From assembly GCA_964509505.1 (NCBI GenBank), contig CAZDYP010000231.1, positions 1-6,239 of the forward strand: DNA of 6,239 bases, in the 5' to 3' direction. The number at the start of each line of letters is the position of its first letter. The stretch's first letter is position 1. Origin of the DNA: CAZDYP01 sp964509505. Lineage in GTDB: Bacteria; Chloroflexota; Anaerolineae; JACRMK01. The position numbers and the translations under genes were made by a program. The notes under the pieces are model-generated. The model made no database searches. It saw only the letters and a program-made list of their open reading frames with translations, and was not told the origin of the DNA. Below, one piece after another: positions 5,248 through 6,239 of the stretch.

Positions 5248-5416
5248 GTTCAACGCAAATTGGCGGCGGCGCTTCGCGCGCTTTCAATTCATAACCAGCC
5301 GCCACCCCGCCGCCACTGCCAATCATCGCCAGCACAATAGCGATACCAATGGATAGCGTGCAATGCGTCCCAATCCATGTGAGCCCTGAATGTGGCATAT
5401 ACGCGTTGACAAACAT
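5225..5416 (-). CDS. Small hypothetical single-TM protein
   Basis: A 63-residue ORF I do not recognise. It begins MFVNAYMPHSGLTWIG, has one hydrophobic segment (about residues 18-41, THCTLSIGIAIVLAMIG then a glycine-rich SGGGVAAG), and ends in a polar tail with a triple proline. The case for a real gene is the perfect GGAGG ribosome site six bases before the ATG, the plausible membrane segment, and its position just downstream of the ribokinase on the same strand. Its last codons (KNLTGF and stop) are read from inside the terminator hairpin, so either the hairpin inserted into the gene end or the gene end is not conserved. A chance ORF opposite a non-coding region is the alternative. A role in membrane association or as a small regulator cannot be deduced. 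Confidence 0.5.
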   Translation of the reverse strand: MFVNAYMPHSGLTWIGTHCTLSIGIAIVLAMIGSGGGVAAGYELKAREAPPPICVEQKNLTGF

Positions 5417-5422
5417 GCAATG

Positions 5423-5427
5423 CCTCC
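5423..5427 (-). promoter_or_regulatory. Shine-Dalgarno for the small membrane ORF
   Basis: On the minus strand this reads GGAGG, with six bases to the ATG at 5416-5414. It is the main sequence evidence that the 63-residue ORF is translated. It lies within the 46-bp gap after the ribokinase stop, so translation of the small ORF would depend on the ribokinase transcript or on an unseen promoter. Confidence 0.6.
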
Positions 5428-5462
5428 GCTATAGTGCGCGCCACACCATCCCCTATCACGTT

Positions 5463-6239
5463 TCACGACATCTGCAGCAAACGCTGCACGTCGGCTAATG
5501 TCGGCAGCGACGGTTGCGCGCCAAGCTGCGTCACGGTCAACGCGCCGACGGCGTTCGCAAAGCGCAACGCATCCGCAAGCGCTTGACCTTGCGTGAGCGC
5601 GACGGCAAAGCCCGCCACGAACGCATCGCCTGCCGCTGTCGTGTCCACGACGTTCACCGCGAATGCGGGGGCATACGTCTCGCCATCCGCATGACACAGC
5701 CACGCGCCGCGTTCACCCAGCGTGACAATCGCAGAGCGACACCCCATCTGTCGCAACATCTGTGCGGCCATGCGCGCGTGCTCGCCATCGTTCACATCGA
5801 GGTCGGTCAGCCATGCCGCTTCGGTTTCGTTGACGACGAGGTAATCAAGCTGCGCCAATACATCATGTGATAACTTGCGTGCAGGCGCAAGATTCATGAT
5901 AATAGGCACGCGCGCGGCGCGCGCCAATGCCAGCGCGCGTAAGTTGGCGTCCATCGGCACTTCGAGTTGCAGCAACAACGCAGCGGCGGACTGAAGGTGT
6001 GTTTGCGCGGCGCTCACATCGTCGGGGGTGACGCGCATGTTCGCGCCGGGCGCGACGATGATGCTGTTTTGTCCGCCGTCGTCGAGTGCGATCAACGCAA
6101 CGCCCGTCGCCGCCTCCGAGTCCACACGCACACCTTGCGTGTGGACGTGATCGTGCGCGAGCGTGGCAAGCAACGCCTCGCCGTGCGCGTCGCGTCCCAC
6201 GCGCCCCAGCAGCGAAACCGTTGCGCCGAGTCGCGCGGC
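5463..6239 (-). CDS. rbsK: Ribokinase, PfkB family (5' end beyond the window)
   Basis: ATP-dependent sugar kinase, most like ribokinase (D-ribose to ribose 5-phosphate, feeding the pentose phosphate pathway), cytosolic. The frame is open to the right edge, so 258 residues are visible and roughly 45-50 N-terminal residues, with part of the sugar-binding site, are missing. The GTG at 6200 is internal, because the family motif AARLGATVSLLGRVG runs through it. From the first visible residue, further motifs are NSIIVAPGAN (58-67), NLAPA (116-120), NETEA (137-141), VTLGERGA (172-179) and VDTTAAGDAF (198-207, catalytic base Asp205). ANAVGALTVTQLGAQPSLPT (228-247) matches the ribokinase C-terminal segment that frames the monovalent-cation site. 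It converges on the S-component gene and is probably a separate operon with the small ORF. Another pentose or nucleoside kinase of the family is possible. Confidence 0.88.
   Translation of the reverse strand, partial: AARLGATVSLLGRVGRDAHGEALLATLAHDHVHTQGVRVDSEAATGVALIALDDGGQNSIIVAPGANMRVTPDDVSAAQTHLQSAAALLLQLEVPMDANLRALALARAARVPIIMNLAPARKLSHDVLAQLDYLVVNETEAAWLTDLDVNDGEHARMAAQMLRQMGCRSAIVTLGERGAWLCHADGETYAPAFAVNVVDTTAAGDAFVAGFAVALTQGQALADALRFANAVGALTVTQLGAQPSLPTLADVQRLLQMS

Noticed and set aside
5463..6200. Treating the GTG at 6200 as the start of the ribokinase
   Set aside because: The conserved ARLGATVSLLGRVG segment continues through it to the window edge, so the gene is cut by the edge and the true start lies outside.

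Overview
The window reads as a bacterial chromosome segment of moderately high GC, probably from the Chloroflexota (Anaerolineae-like). That placement is an inference: group II ECF transporter genes sit among many short intergenic repeats (heptanucleotide tandem repeats, a GAGACG/CGTCTC palindrome, an AACCTGAC/GTCAGGTT hairpin), a style I associate with Chloroflexota and filamentous cyanobacteria. No rRNA or marker gene confirms it. I see no CRISPR array, tRNA gene, integrase or intact transposase.

Layout, plus strand: (1) positions 2-892, an ECF energy-coupling ATPase of the EcfA2 type, whose homologous N-terminus runs upstream of its first ATG into a heptad repeat; (2) 922-1785, the transmembrane coupling protein EcfT; (3) 1786-1989, about 200 bp of heptad repeats in direct and inverted orientation; (4) 1990-3249, an M20-family zinc amidohydrolase/peptidase beginning flush against that repeat; (5) 3422-4399, a P1/DmpA-type self-cleaving N-terminal-nucleophile hydrolase of the NylC/ThnT-like branch; (6) 4429-4551, a 123-bp imperfect palindrome able to fold as a three-way junction; (7) 4603-5157, an ECF S-component (substrate-binding membrane protein) with a strong Shine-Dalgarno. 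A rho-independent terminator at 5209-5247 closes this group. On the minus strand, a ribokinase (cut by the right edge) is followed by a short single-TM ORF with a good Shine-Dalgarno that ends inside the same terminator hairpin.

How they fit: EcfA2 (plus a presumed EcfA1 upstream, outside the window) and EcfT form the ECF energising module, and the S-component is a likely vitamin-binding partner. Between them lie two amide-bond hydrolases from different structural classes. An attractive but unproven reading is an uptake-and-salvage locus in which amidated precursors (for example beta-alanyl or pantothenate-like amides) are hydrolysed and the product or precursor is imported. The ribokinase faces the other way and is probably a separate transcription unit. 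The most notable non-coding features are the repeats adjoining two gene starts and the structured element in front of the S-component gene.
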